A DNA stretch of 64,000 nucleotides from Siphonodentalium dalli (GCA_032622095.1 CP136069.1:84530958-84594957); one strand, 5' to 3'; shown: positions 1-12,282, counted from the stretch's first letter. Made by a program: numbers and translations. Notes: generated from the letters alone by a model not told the origin.

Positions 1-475
1 TGTTGACTTAAAGAACAAATACAGAAAAGAACAAATACAGACGAGATGATGGATCAGTCACAGGCATGCTGTTTGAGGTAAAGCTACCACCCCTCGAAGA
101 ATGAAGGAAAGAACAGTGACTGGTTCAATACCACAAAATAGTCAAGGGGTTGGTTTCAGCCCTGCCTAAAGCCTGATTATCTAGAACACGAGAAGAAAGA
201 CACAAGGGAAATACAGCCAACAAAATTTTAGGACTGTGTCAGTCAAAATCCGGTGGAGAAGGAGGTGTGTAACAACACAGAATCGTTCCAACTTCTGCGT
301 ACCAGCAGCTCACAATACGAACACTCCTTATTTGTTAAAACAACTGTGGAATTGAACTACCTGGAACAGACTTCAGTCGGTTGTTGATGTCAGTGATATT
401 GACGGTTTTCTATCTGCTCTGCGAGGGGAACAACAGTATGGAGTGTTTTCAACAATGCTAACAAGGAGCTATTGC
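1..475. other. No recognised feature
   Basis: I see no coding, RNA or repeat structure that I can support here. Confidence 0.4.
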
Positions 476-723
476 TTAACCCTTTGAGTGCCAGGGGCCG
501 ATCTCATCGGCCCTAAACCTACAAAATAAGTCTGTTTAAGAATACCGGTATAAGAATAAATTATTAAAATTGTAAAAAAAATTGTAAAAAAAAAAAATTG
601 TTAGGCCAATGCATTCTCTTATATATGCGAGGCGACCTATGGTCGACTCGCATATATAAGAGAATGCATTGGCACAGGGTATATGGGTTGATACAAAAAT
701 CGACCTGGCACTCAAAGGGTTAA
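476..723. mobile_element. TTAA-flanked MITE (piggyBac-like), copy P1
   Basis: A TTAA at each end brackets inverted termini beginning CCCTTTGAGTGCCAGG and ending with its complement. A short inner hairpin (GGGCCGATCTCATCGGCCC) follows the left terminus. TTAA target sites with termini starting CCC are the established signature of piggyBac-type elements. No transposase is present, so this is a non-autonomous copy. It carries an internal 65-70 bp palindrome that its sister copy at 27643-27817 lacks. Confidence 0.75.
600..677. repeat. Palindromic hairpin, family C (type A)
   Basis: An almost perfect palindrome with arms CCAATGCATTCTCTTATATA and complement, and a tip reading GAGGCGACCTATGGTCGACTC. 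The same hairpin recurs about 20 times in this window, usually as pairs inside larger elements. It is single here and nested inside P1. Confidence 0.8.
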
Positions 724-858
724 ATATTTAAAAATTATGCTTGTTTATCATATATAATAAATTATTTTTCAATTATTTCGCTTGCTGCTTATATTTATAC
801 TCCAAAATAATTTTGGATGGCTCAAACAACAACATTATCATTGCATATATTAAGTACT

Positions 859-1283
859 ATATGGGAGATTAATCTAACATTTAATGGCTGATTTAAACGC
901 TTAAGCGTAACTCCATTACGCTTAAGCATAATTGGTTTGTATTGCCTTGCAACGTTATATGTAATGGTAGGCCTACATGTATCTAACTTAGTAAGGTTTA
1001 ATGTTCTGGGCGGATGGTAAGATTACTAGCATCGTAATTGACTGCATCAATTTCAGCTTCAGGGGAGTTTTTCCAATTCTATTACGCTTTACTTTAGCGT
1101 GAATGCATTATGTGTGATGGTAAATGAATTACGCATAAGCATAATGTAATACGCTTAAGTATGGTATAATGGAAATCTAAATTACACTTAGGCATTGCGA
1201 ATTAAGCTTAAATTCATGCTTAAGCATAATGAATTACACTTAAGCGTGATTGGCAATTAAATGTGAATTTTGCCTCCCATATG
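859..1283. repeat. CTTAAG-array element, copy M1
   Basis: The edges are imperfect inverted ends, about ATATGGGAG-attaa on the left and the complement of CATATGGGAGGCAAAATTCA on the right. The interior is a degenerate array of ACGCTTAAGCGTAAT-like words spaced 15-25 bp apart. Related to 6381-7606 and 35372-35520. No coding potential. Confidence 0.5.
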
Positions 1284-1423
1284 TGTACTATTGTTGTTTC
1301 ATACACTTTGCCCCACGTGTTTGGTTGTTTCGCACCATATATTTGGCCATTTCTCACCACATGTTTTGTCGTTTCCCACAACTGTCATGCGTTGCTTTTG
1401 AAAAAATCCTTTGAAAAAGAACA

Positions 1424-1647
1424 TACAGTAATACCCAAAGTAATGACCCCTTAACCACACCAGGATTATGGAAAATAATTCAGGATTTAGTTGGAAATAT
1501 GGCTTGTTGCTATTCGTTGGAAAGCTCTCGTCGAGAGCTTTCCGATGAATGGCAACAAGCCATATTTCCAACTAAATCCTGAAAAATTACCCATAATTCT
1601 GCTGTGGTTAAGTGGTCAATTACTTAATTACTTTGGGCATTACTGTA
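1424..1647. mobile_element. TA-flanked fold-back MITE (mariner-like), copy D1
   Basis: Starts TACAGTAAT and ends ATTACTGTA. The arms run through a shared word (TTATGG..A..TTCAGGATTTAG) into a central GGAAAGCTCTCGTCGAGAGC hairpin. A TA at each end plus CAGTAAT termini suggests Tc1/mariner mobilisation. Seven related copies lie in this window. Confidence 0.7.
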
Positions 1648-2110
1648 TTAAGTTATCTGATGACAACGCGCCAATTGGACACATTTTATTTTTTTTTAAA
1701 TCCCAAATTGTGACAAAGTTCACGTTATTTTAAAAAAAACATATCAATAGACACAGTCTAAATAAAATTAGACCGTGTTTCATTTCTTTCTTTAATACGA
1801 GTCTGGATATCTATCAGACTGCAATATACCTTATACTAAATGATACGATTCATCCAGATTATACCGGTATGAAACTGGCCACTTGGAAGGAAACATTTAT
1901 GGGGGGGGGGGGAGACAACCCCACTGTGACATCGTCGCCACCTCGCTGACAGTCTGAAGTTAAAATGAACCTGGTTCTCTATGGATGAGTGATTCACCGA
2001 TAATTGTTACTTTTGGCCTCTCATAACAAAATGCATATATACACAAGCGTATGGTAATAGCATATATGAAGACTGGAGAAAATTTCATACTAAAATAGGT
2101 TATCAGTACA
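1648..2110. other. No recognised feature; 12-nt G run
   Basis: Unannotated AT-rich sequence with a G homopolymer near 1902-1913. Nothing codes. Confidence 0.4.
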
Positions 2111-2264
2111 TACAGTAATGCTCTAATTAATCGACCTCTTAACCAAAGCAGAATTATGGGTAACTTTTCAGGATTTAGTCGGAAATATATTTCCGACTAA
2201 ATCCTGAAAAGTTACCCATAATTCTGCTTTGGTTAAGAGGTCGATTAATTAGAGCATTTCTGTA
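2111..2264. mobile_element. TA-flanked fold-back MITE (mariner-like), copy D2
   Basis: A nearly perfect hairpin with arms of about 75 bp meeting at GGAAATATATTTCC. Termini are TACAGTAATGCTCTAATTAA and its complement, with one mismatch (CATTTCTGTA) at the right end. It is the shortest-loop member of the family and lacks the GGCTTGTTGCC centre of the others. Confidence 0.8.
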
Positions 2265-3474
2265 CATGTGTATATACCAATCACATGTATATTGAGTTTA
2301 AAAAAAAAGTTTCTGAACCCCTTCGGTTGTAAATAGAATGCACTCAGTGATTCTGACTTCAAACTTGTGCCTCCTAATTATATAGGTTGATTGAGTTGAA
2401 AGGTTAGAAAATCAGTGCCCTCTCTTGAAATTATTTCTTAAGGAATAATCTCTGTTTCATATTTTGATTACAGTTTAAAGATGGTCTATATATTCTTATT
2501 ACAAGTTTTATATATTTTCCTGGGTATAAAATAATGTCCGGAAATGCTTCAATCAATTACTGTTCATTCTATTTTGAATTTTCTGGTATATATACTAGTA
2601 TACCTACAAATAATTTGTGACATTTTACTGCTTGAGGAAACGTTCGGAGCATAGCAAGCAGGAAAATAGTAAAAAAAGATTGTCCCAACTGATTATCAAT
2701 CAGTTGTAATATTAAATGATAGAAGCGTTTCTGGACTGGTGTCTTTGACAACTTGACTTATCATTATTATTGTATACCCTAGAAATTATAGAAAACAATT
2801 TAGGAAGAGATGATCCATCTTTAAGCCAATCGAGCAAAGTTGATCTATTTCTCCATGTTCTTCTAATAGGTGATGTTTTTATCGAATATATTTGCACATT
2901 TTACCCACTGCCGCACTGCGAGTTCATTGGTCCCTTTAATATTTCATGTAAAAGTGGTGAAAACTGTAATATTAAACAAGAACAATAGCTTTAGTTAACA
3001 CAAAATTCACTGAAATATTTTCACAGTGGGGTTTCTGTGAGGAAAAAAATATTTTTTTTCCTCATAGAATCTCCACATATATATTCAGACAGACAGATGA
3101 GGAGGGGTGTTGAAAAATGCTTGGGGAAAACAGTTGTAAAGAGGGAAAGAAATTGGTTGCGGGGCTGGGTGAATTGCAGAAATGGTCAAAGGTAAAAAAG
3201 TAACATACGTGTCTGAATATATATTAACACCCCCCCCCCCTCCAGAGCAAATTGAAATAATTTAAATCCATATACCCTGCTTTTCTCATGGCATTTGTTT
3301 TGGTGTTTTTGGTGAATAAAATTAACTTATGACTGAGATTAATCCTTCAGTCATGATACTTTTCCAAAGATGACATTTTTTGGTATTTTTGTCTGTTTAA
3401 CAAATGTTGGGGCATAAATAGAAAAAAACAATCAGTAGAGAGTGCACTGGCTTAGAAGTTCAATACAAGTATTG
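2265..3474. other. No gene seen
   Basis: AT-rich sequence with a small inverted repeat at 3027-3073 and a C run near 3229-3240. The short open frames show no recognisable motif. Confidence 0.4.
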
Positions 3475-3785
3475 TTAGCTTAATGCATTCTCTTATATAT
3501 GCAAGGCATCCTATGGGAGACTCGCATATATAAGAGAATGCATTGGCACAGGTTTTCAAAAAAATTCATGAAGCTCCAGTTATGGAAGGATTAATCATAA
3601 ATAATGGTCTCCCATATGGCACCTTGTATATATAAAAGAATGCACTGGCTTGCATAGTCAAGATAAATGTTGTTAGGTCAATGAATTCTCTTAAATATGC
3701 GAGTCTGCCAATGGGAGACTGGCATATATAAGAGAATGCATTGGTATAGTGTTTTTGCAAAATTTCAGGAAGCTCCAGTCATGAA
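3475..3785. repeat. Family C hairpin cluster, copy C2
   Basis: Two palindromes of the ATTCTCTTATATATGC type (3483-3545 and 3670-3745) separated by a degraded third half-site. It ends in the family's usual tail, GGAAGCTCCAGTCATG. No coding potential. Confidence 0.65.
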
Positions 3786-4489
3786 ATGTGCAAAATTATT
3801 TGAACTTTCCTCTTAGAACACTTTAAATTGTAAAAAGATAGCATCGCAAGGTGTTTGGAAATCCCTTCAGTTTGTAAGTCTAACACACAATTTGTTCAAA
3901 AATAGTTTTGTCTTCATCATAGACTAATAAAGAAATCATGTTTTGTACACAATCTACATTGTAGTCAGAAAATTACTAAAACAATGAAAAGGCTGTACAA
4001 AAAATTTCTAGTTTTTGAAATATCTGACCATCATATATTGAATTTGGCTCAGTGTGATACACTCCCATTCTTGAAAACACACAACTTGAAAAATCCTTAC
4101 TCTAACAGATGGATTAATAATTATCTCTTTCTGTAACAATTATTTTATAGTTTCCTGTGTATAACATAATAAATATGAATCGAAGACCCTTGCCTGGAAA
4201 CACTTCTATCAATTAGTATTATAATAGTATACAATCAATTTTCAGTATTTTAATGGTATCTCCGGCTTATTTTTATAATTTTATAACCAGTAAACTATAC
4301 AACACATGTTAGAGGAAGAGATAATCCATCTTTAGTGAATCCTGGAAATTTGTAAATGATTAAATTTCTTCTGTAAAGCAGGAAAATAAAATCTACAAAA
4401 CATGCAGTTGGAAGGACTTGGGAGACTCGAATATATAATATAACCATTTCTTGATGGGAACTGCGCTGGTGGAGCAATGAATCATGTGC
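3786..4489. other. No gene seen
   Basis: AT-rich sequence without recognised structure. Short reading frames only. Confidence 0.4.
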
Positions 4490-4735
4490 CAGTGCATTCC
4501 CTTATATTTGCAGATACCATACTAGGTAGCCTCACATATATAAGAGAATGCACTGGCTTACAAGGTCAAGGTAAATATTGTTAGGCCAATGTACATGTAA
4601 TGTATTCTCTTACATATTCTAGGATCCCTACTGGAAACTACCATATATAAGAGAATGCATTAGCACATGGTTTTTTCGCAATATTTCCAATGCTCCAATC
4701 ATGGAAGGGTGAATGCTGCTCCCATAATGAAAGGG
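4490..4735. repeat. Family C hairpin pair, copy C3
   Basis: Two degraded ATTCTCTTATATATGC palindromes joined by the usual linker (AAGGTCAAGGTAAATATTG). It ends in a CATGGAAGGGT / CCATAATGAAAGGGTTAA tail. Confidence 0.65.
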
Positions 4736-4825
4736 TTAATTGATTTTATTCCAAATAGACATTTTTTGTTTTAGTTTTAGTTCCGACCCTCCAGGTTTGG
4801 TATTTTGTCTCATAAATGAACCACA

Positions 4826-5007
4826 TACAGTAATGCCCTAATTAATCGACTGCTTAACCACAGCAGCATTATGGGTAACTTTTCAGGATTTAGTTGGAAA
4901 TATGGCTTGTTGCCATTCATCGGAAAGCCATATTTTCGACTAAATGCTCAAAAGTTACCCATAATTCTGCTGTGGTTAAGGAGTCAATTATTTAGGGCAT
5001 TACTGTA
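4826..5007. mobile_element. TA-flanked fold-back MITE, copy D3
   Basis: TACAGTAATGCCCTAATTAA to its complement, with arms passing through CAGCATTATGGGTAACTTTT. The centre GGCTTGTTGCCATTCATCGG is asymmetric, so one arm is partly deleted at the tip. Confidence 0.75.
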
Positions 5008-5096
5008 CTATGATGGTGGTGGTTCTGCTGAGTTTAGTAAGGCCAAATCAAATTAATGTTCTGTTTCTGAGACACTGCCACTTCATTATTATATGG

Positions 5097-5203
5097 GAGA
5101 GATTTCCGATGAATGGCAACAAGCCATATTTCCGACTAAATCCGGAAAAGTTACCCATAATTCTGCTGTGGTATTGGAGTCGACTAATTAGGGCATTACT
5201 GTA
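5097..5203. mobile_element. Half copy of fold-back MITE, D4
   Basis: Only the right arm of the family is present, from GATTTCCGATGAATGGCAAC to GGGCATTACTGTA. The left arm is missing. It lies 90 bp after D3, so it could be the remains of a tandem pair. Confidence 0.6.
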
Positions 5204-6380
5204 GTTTTGATTACTCTGACTACTGACGGTATACATGTACTAGCACCTGCCATAAATCATGAATAACAGAGGTGAATCATGAGTACCGGATACAACAAAT
5301 ATAGGATAGAAGCCATGGTTATTTCACACTGTTATAAATATGAAAATAATTACATTTTTGCTGCTGAAGTATTGTCCATAACTCCAGCTCATCAAGAAGT
5401 ATGAGACTGAATTATATCAAAATATGTCATTTTGACAAAAAATAATCAATTTGATGCTCAATGACAATTATTCTCAGTGAGATATATCATACAGTTCCAA
5501 GAGATTTCACTCCATTGTCACTATCCATATTTTCTTATCTGGTACCTGCTGGTACACAGAAAAATCACCTATTTGTTATTAGTATTCAGAATAGGAGTCT
5601 GGGGTCCGCCATGGGAGGGAGGGACATCATCAATATCATGAAGAGATATATTTAAGAAGACTTATTTTAAATGATTTATTAATAAGGTACTTAACACAAT
5701 AACACATGTATGAATTTTCACTAATGAATTAAATTTAATATAATTAAAAAGTCTGTTAATAACTGAATATCACAATTGACTGTCACTAGCTGTGATAGAC
5801 TTGCAATTGAATTTATTAATTGAGTAATTGGCAATCATGAATATTTTTGTGGGACAAACCCCAGCTTCTGGCATGATTTAGTCCTTGTTTAAATTATTGT
5901 TGAATGTTGGGTCAACAGCCTGGAGCTATCTAGTTGAAATTGAAGAAACCCCCTCCCCTAGATCATGCCATGAATCTTTACTCTGCTTAGCGCCTGTAGA
6001 GATCTTATTCCATCAGTACAAAACTTGGGAACTTTTTTATGTTTTGATAGGGAACTTTATAACATTGAAAAAACAAGGCAGGGAACATATTTATTTGTTT
6101 ATAATTGTTCCTCGATAATCAACTTCAAAGTATGGGGGAAATTCCATGATTGTAAGTGCGCATAGCAAACTCACCCGTCAAGTCTGTTAAATAATGTCAT
6201 CTCGAGCTGGCACTTTCGCCTACTTATGAATAAACTGTTAAGCGACAGGTATTAACAAAGAAATATATTCCCGTGTTATTTTTTCAGCTTTATAAGGTTC
6301 CCTATCAAAACCTCAAAAAGTTCCCAGGTTTTTCATTGGTACAATATGATTTCTACAGGCATTAGCCTCTGGGAGGCCAA
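5204..6380. other. No gene seen
   Basis: Unique AT-rich sequence. Reading frames of 64-77 codons carry no motif I recognise. A short inverted echo links AGGGAACTTTATAAC (about 6049) to the complement near 6300. Confidence 0.4.
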
Positions 6381-7606
6381 ATTGCCATTTAGTAATGAAG
6401 TGTGATTAAGCGCAATTAATTGCACTTGAGCGCAATTAATTGCACTTAAGCACAAATAATTACACTTAAGCAGAATTACTTGAACTTATCATTGTTCTTA
6501 AGCGCAATCATTGATCTTAAGTGCAGTCGATTGCGCTTAAGCATAGTAATTTGTTCTTGAAAACATAATTATTTGTGCTTAAGCGCAATCAATCTTGCTG
6601 TGCGCAATCAATTGGCTAATCTTAAGCGCATTTCATGGTTATATGTAACTATTATATAAAACACCCCTGGTGAATAAATAGGTTTATCCATAACTCAACC
6701 TTATAGTTCTTACTGACATATCACCTCTTGTTTTCATTAGTTTGGATGGGTAGGGAGCAAGTCTAAGTTCTTTATTGATATGGTAGACTCGCGATAGCAT
6801 TACCTTCTGTTTTAGTTCAGGCAATTCGTGATAGCATTGACTTCTATATTAGTTGGTGCAACTTTGATTTTCGAGTATATACCGGTATACATGTGCACCA
6901 TATGAGGGAAGCAGGTCCTCAGTGACACCATATTCGCGCTACAGTTTATGACATGGACATACTACAAGAGACGCTGATTTAATAAAACTACCAGAGCTCG
7001 AGGAGTGAGACACCAAAGCTCCCAGAATGAAACACATATTTTTGGGACAGGGATGCTGATAATATGACAATATTTAGGGTTTTTCACCCGATTTAAGTAA
7101 ATAAGTAAACCCTCATACAGTGACACCACATTATTGCTATATGACCATAGCTATGGCCCAAATCTGTGCAAAAATTCTTTAAAAAAAATATATTAAAACA
7201 TACTAGAGGAGACATCCATTTTTTGGATATAAGGGATGCTGATAATTATATGACATTATGGATTATCTTTGATTGTTGCACACATACAGTTAGAGGTAAC
7301 TGTACTAGGCTTATTTAAAAAGGTTAAAATTAGCACATGCTCTTCTTGTGATGCTAGGCGATACTCCAGGTTATGACAATTAATATTTTATGGGTAGGTT
7401 AGATAGTAGTTACAATTAATTGCACTTGAGCGCAATTAATCATGCTTAAGTGCAACTCATAATGCTTAAGCATGAATGCCCTATTTGTACTTAAGCACAA
7501 TATTTTATCGCACTTATGCACAATCGTTTGCCCTTAAGTGCAATAATTTTTGCTTAAGCGCATTCAATTGCACTTAAGCGCAATTCAATGTGAATGTGGC
7601 CTCTCA
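6381..7606. repeat. CTTAAG-array element, copy M2
   Basis: Bounded by TGGGAGGCCAAATTGCCATT on the left and the imperfect complement AATGTGAATGTGGCCTCTCA on the right. Two arrays of CTTAAGCGCAATTAATTGCA-like words sit just inside the ends (6405-6640 and 7410-7590). About 770 bp of other sequence lies between them. Confidence 0.55.
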
Positions 7607-8449
7607 TAATCATATTACCCAGAGTAGAGATCATTCATGGCATGATCTACACTTCCCCCAACAAAAAAATATATCTAATATTGGGCCACACATTTTGAAA
7701 TTAGTCATTTTAATACTATACGGGTCACTGTTGAGACTTGTTGAATTTGAATCTGCAGGGTCTGTATGTAGTCAGTGTAGGCATAATGCAGCCAGTCCAA
7801 TCCAAAGCCATACATGCATATTAGTACATTTCAGTGTCAAATTGCACTTGCTACATGTACATTTGTCTGACGCTATCTACCCACACTGTTTTTTTTAAAT
7901 CTGCGTGTTTGAACGATTGGTTCTCCAACAGGTCCCATTGAGACCCGAGTCACTCGGCTCCTTGGTCATCAGGCTGAGAATTCCCGCTGTTGACAATATT
8001 CAATTACAATGTCAACAACACATGCACGAACTTATTCGAAACGAGTTTTGACCAGTTTTCCAGCCAATAATCGTTGAATTCATATATTACGACCCAACAC
8101 TCAACGCACCATACACCGAGTTAAAACTCCGATAATCTAATTCAAATATACGTTCTAACTAGGTTTTAATTAATTTACTTCGTCTTGAGAATGAGAGTGA
8201 TTTATTATTCCAAAGTCGTAAAAACAATCGTATCAAATTGGTGACGAAAGGTCGCCGACCAATCGGATCGTGCGGATGGAATTGTGGCTAAAAATAGATA
8301 TCTGCGGGATTCCGCCTTATCATTGCTTCAGTCAATGGGGGTATATTGGTGAAGATTGTTGTGTCACTTTAAACAAAACCAAACCAGACCATGCGGTTTT
8401 GATAAATGAACGTTTCTTCCTCAGATGAAGCTATATATATCTCCCAGGT
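7607..8449. other. No gene recognised
   Basis: Less AT-rich than its flanks (for example 8240-8340 contains several CG dinucleotides) but with no open frame, splice pattern or repeat that I can identify. A promoter or first exon cannot be shown. Confidence 0.35.
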
Positions 8450-8942
8450 AAAGTACGTACTCAATCCGAACAGAGGGTCCCATCTCAACAGATTCCAACA
8501 ACAACAATCCGATCAGAGGGTCCTATATATTACTATTTCTTTGGCTTTGGGGGTAAAAAATATTTGATTCGAGTCGAGGAACCCATCAAACAAAGCTCAG
8601 AGTTATTAGATATTGATTTTTGAAATTTGTTATATTCTCGAGATGAGTACTAATAATTGCCTTCAACTGTCGTAATCTGCTCGGGATGTGTACACCAAAA
8701 CTCTATTCAAACAGACAAGGAAGGATAACTCTAAAATAAAGTGGTAATAATAACGTAATTTTGACTGAGTTCCGGGCCAGAAAGTATTCCCGATAATGAA
8801 AAATAATAGATTTCTAAAATCGATATCTAACAAATCTGAGCTTTGATGGGTGACTTCCTCGACGACTCGAATCAAATATTTTTGACCCCCCGAAGCCATT
8901 GAATTCAATACATAATTTCGCAAAACGGAATGTTCCCTTAAA
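8450..8942. mobile_element. MITE family B, diverged copy B1
   Basis: Begins near GTACTCAATCCGAACAGAGG and contains the family core words GGCTTTGGGGGTAAAAAATA and ATTCGAGTCGAGGAACCCAT, with the inverted partner ending near CGGAATGTTCCCTTAA. Better copies are at 33372, 42916 and 61159. Confidence 0.6.
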
Positions 8943-8950
8943 CATATTAG

Positions 8951-9101
8951 TAATCTGTATATACAGATAAAGTAATCTGTTTAAACAGATTAGTAATCTG
9001 TTTAAACAGAATACTAATCTGTTTAAACAGATTACTAATCTGTTTAAACAGATTACTAATCTGTTTAAACAGATTACTTAATACGTATACTAATCTGTTT
9101 A
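8951..9101. repeat. 21 bp palindromic minisatellite
   Basis: Units start at 8951, 8973, 8994, 9015, 9036, 9057 and 9091, with exact 21 bp spacing in the middle. Each central unit contains the perfect 18 bp palindrome AATCTGTTTAAACAGATT. The first unit is a variant with a TATATA centre, and the last is truncated at an A run. Confidence 0.9.
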
Positions 9102-9106
9102 AAAAA

Positions 9107-9840
9107 AAGGCCGCTCGGCCACAGTGTCCCCCGAACTGGTGGCTTCATTTGGAGCGGAGGCTTTGTAGAAGTATACTATATGGATAAGACACTTGTGCAT
9201 TGTCTCATTACTGACATGCATACAAATAACCAAATCTTTTAAAAAAAACTCCTCAAATTGGCACAAAATGAAGAAAATTACAAGAAAAATTTAATTTTCT
9301 AAGTCGAAAAGCCCATAACTCTGAGAAAAATCATCGGTTCAAACTCAAATTCGAACTTGACCTGTATCGTTATATGACTGATCCACAAAAAAACGGTATT
9401 TGGAATTAAAGGATCCAAACTTGAGATATCATCCGGAAACCGAAAAAGTGAGAAATTTTCTAAGTAAAACAAGTCGAAAAAGGGCCACAACTCTCGCAAA
9501 AATGGGCGGAGTATAGGCCTACCCATATTCGAACTTTACCTGTACGTACATAGGTCTGATAAACTCACATACCAAATTTGGTTAAGATATGATCACACAA
9601 ACTGAAGTTATCATCCAGAAACCAGAAAATTACAAGATTCTAAGTAAAAAAAAAGGGCCATAACTCTCTCAAAAATGGGCGGAGCAAGCCCATATTCGAA
9701 CTTGACCTGTATTTTGGTCTGATAAACTGACCTATGAAATTTTTTTGCTTTTGATTTAATAATCATTTCCGCACGGACGCACGGACGGACATCGGCTATT
9801 TTAATAGTCCCCCGAATTTAATTTTTTTCGGGGTTCAATT
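9107..9840. mobile_element. Minisatellite-bearing repeat element, copy K2
   Basis: The left end has GTGTCCCCCGAACTGGTGGC, and the right end has CGGACGCACGGACGGACATC followed by AGTCCCCCGAATTTAATT. Between them are about three diverged units of roughly 174 bp built around CATAACTCT...AAAAATGGGCGGAG and TTCGAACTTGACCTGTA. The left-end word recurs at 57750. Confidence 0.6.
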
Positions 9841-10433
9841 ACAGGGAATTCATGTTGTTTGTATTGGATACTGAAAGTGACATTCGTTGCGGCTTGAGCC
9901 GCGGTCATAATCGTTCGAGATTCCTCGGATATGGACATGCGCAGACTTATTTCCGATATCGGCTGTGACCGAAGCTGCAGCCGATCACGAAGTCACTTCC
10001 TGTGCGCTCAAATACGACCCATGTTTTGGTTTAATTATTCAAGTTTTTATTGCCTTTTGGACGTGTTTCAAAGAGAGTTTCATTTTAATACTCGATCCTA
10101 GTCGTATGAAAAACATTCGATGTGAGTATTTAACATTATACGCCTCGTCCTATTCGTAAATAATTCCAAAAATCGGAATAGTTCAAAATTGAAATTGAAA
10201 TTGGGTCATTTGTCATGATTTTGGGAATGGGATGGAAAACGCAGATTTTCAAAACTCTTATCGTAAAAATCTGTTGACAATAATGCATACACATCCTTTT
10301 GATTTTATTAGTATGTTATCAGGTAACGCACAGGTTCTAATCACTTCCAAATTATGGGGACACGCTAAAAGTTAAACGTGTTAAGTTGTATTCAGGCAGT
10401 AACTTTAGTTTAAACTTAGTAAGGCCAAAGCTT
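9841..10433. other. No gene recognised
   Basis: A 64-codon frame at 9965-10159 has no recognisable motif. Nothing else is supported. Confidence 0.35.
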
Positions 10434-12282
10434 GTCCAACAAATTAGACGATTCGGATTAAGACCTATTTTAATATTTTGACATTTATGTGGTCTTAATC
10501 CCTCATCGTCCAACAAAGGACGTGAAAACTTTGAATGCTATGAAGGCAGCATTGAAGCCGCAAGAGTTATGTGGCAAGGGCATGCCCCTTTAACTTACAC
10601 TGTTCACGTCTAATGACACAAATAAAACTGCAAATAAAAAACACATACCTGTTGGAATGTTAAATATCATGACTGAACTAACTAGCATAAATTTGTGTCA
10701 CTATTAATCCATATAAAATTTGTGTCACAATTAATCCATATAATTTTATAACAACTCAACCGACAGAAATATTCAAACCCGTCTATGCTAGCGAACACAT
10801 ACGAAAACGAAAGCACGCGCATGCGTAATAGATCAGAAATCTGGGAAAACACGCAAAATTGTTATAATGTTGGGATACAGTGCAGCATTGTGAATAATTA
10901 TACATGTCAGCAGAAGTGCAAGTGTGAAATAATACCTTTTAATAATACAGCAATAGAAATACACGATGTTGTCAATAGGTTGGTTTGGATTCAAGTGATG
11001 GGTTTCCGTCAGCCTCGCCATCTCGTGAACTTCCGGCTATCTTCGGGCATCCTCGGTGGTTTCCCAGGGACCAGCCAGGGGTCAAATTTTAGGGAGGGAC
11101 TCAGGGAGTGACTTCTCCCTCTGGAGATTTTAGGGAGAAGTCAGCGGAAAATAGGGAGAAGTGGGGAGACTCAATTATCAATTATATTTCCGGATTGTTT
11201 TCTTTTTTGGGGGTTAAAACTAGGCTGTTTTGTCAATGAATTTGAATGAATAATAATTATTAATAACAAACATATATTGATAATCAAAAAGTTATCCTCT
11301 TAATATGTGAATGTACTTAGTAAATAATTTGTAATAGTAAACACAAAATTATTGATTATAGCAAAATAAGTATTGATCCTATATTTATATATGATCATTT
11401 ACACCACCAAATAAACTCTCAGCTTAATCCACCAGCAATACAACAGGCTTCAGTAGGTTTGACATATACTGACTTGTGTGTTTAATTTCATAACAATCTA
11501 CCTTGGAGTGTCCATGGTACACAGGTGTGATAACTAGGGCCCCACTATGGCCACTAATTTATTGAATAACAGGTGTCAATACACTAATTAAGACAAAACC
11601 AAGTTGGACAATATATTCATCATATGGCATTCTAAGTGCCAAATGTATACTCCTATGTTATGGTCCTATATTATACTATAACTATTATTATATTTAAAAA
11701 AAAAAAGGAGACTTCAACTTCGCCCTGGAGCCTTAGTAGGGCGAAATTGGCGGCTCTAGGGCGACTATTTCGCCTATGTCGCCCCCTCGGCTGGTCCCTG
11801 TCCAGGTTTCCGGATTTTCCTGTATCTTCGCTCCAATATCGCTATATTGGAGCCGTTTGCCGAGACGTATCTATTTGATACAGGTTTTACTCTACCAGGC
11901 CTAACTATTAAAACCCATAAATACAACAAAATTAACATTTGAAAATGGTGATATGTTTTCCAATCCGGGATTAAACTAACAAATCTGTAATTCTGACAAC
12001 TTTTATATCACAATCTACAACTGTATGTGTGAACACAAAGAATACTAACTCCGCTACAGGTAAGACTAATGTATTTGTAGATAATTTAAGAGAAATTAAT
12101 ATATAAATGGTATTTTGATGGGGTCATATCGGATTATCGGTGCATGGTCACTGATGTTGACCCGCTTCAAAATGTGTGCTAACTTTGCTTTCAGCTCTTT
12201 TATTAGACTAGAAGGATTAATACAATTGTAAATGTCCAAATATTAAAATATGTATTAATCCGAATAGTCTAATTTGTTGGAC
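10434..12282. mobile_element. TIR element J, about 1.85 kb
   Basis: GTCCAACAAATTAGACGATT at the left and its near-complement at the right continue for about 70 bp as inverted arms (10434-10505 and 12210-12282). The right arm is followed by TA but the left is not cleanly preceded by one, so the target duplication is unresolved. A second element (11065-11800) lies inside. Confidence 0.6.
11065..11800. mobile_element. Possible hAT-like MITE nested in J
   Basis: Left terminus CAGGGACCAGCC and right terminus GGCTGGTCCCTG are perfect 12 bp inverted repeats. Subterminal repeats differ by side: AGGGAGA-type words on the left, GGGCGA-type words on the right. A CAGGG start is typical of hAT elements. 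An 8 bp target duplication is only approximate (TGGTTTCC before, AGGTTTCC 3 nt after). Confidence 0.5.

Noticed and set aside
8951-9101. CRISPR-like regularly spaced repeat
   Set aside because: Units are contiguous with no spacers, palindromic throughout, and the genome is eukaryotic.
10785-11111. 108-codon plus-strand frame as a gene
   Set aside because: Lies within TIR element J and runs into the nested hAT-like element. No signal peptide or domain despite several Cys residues.
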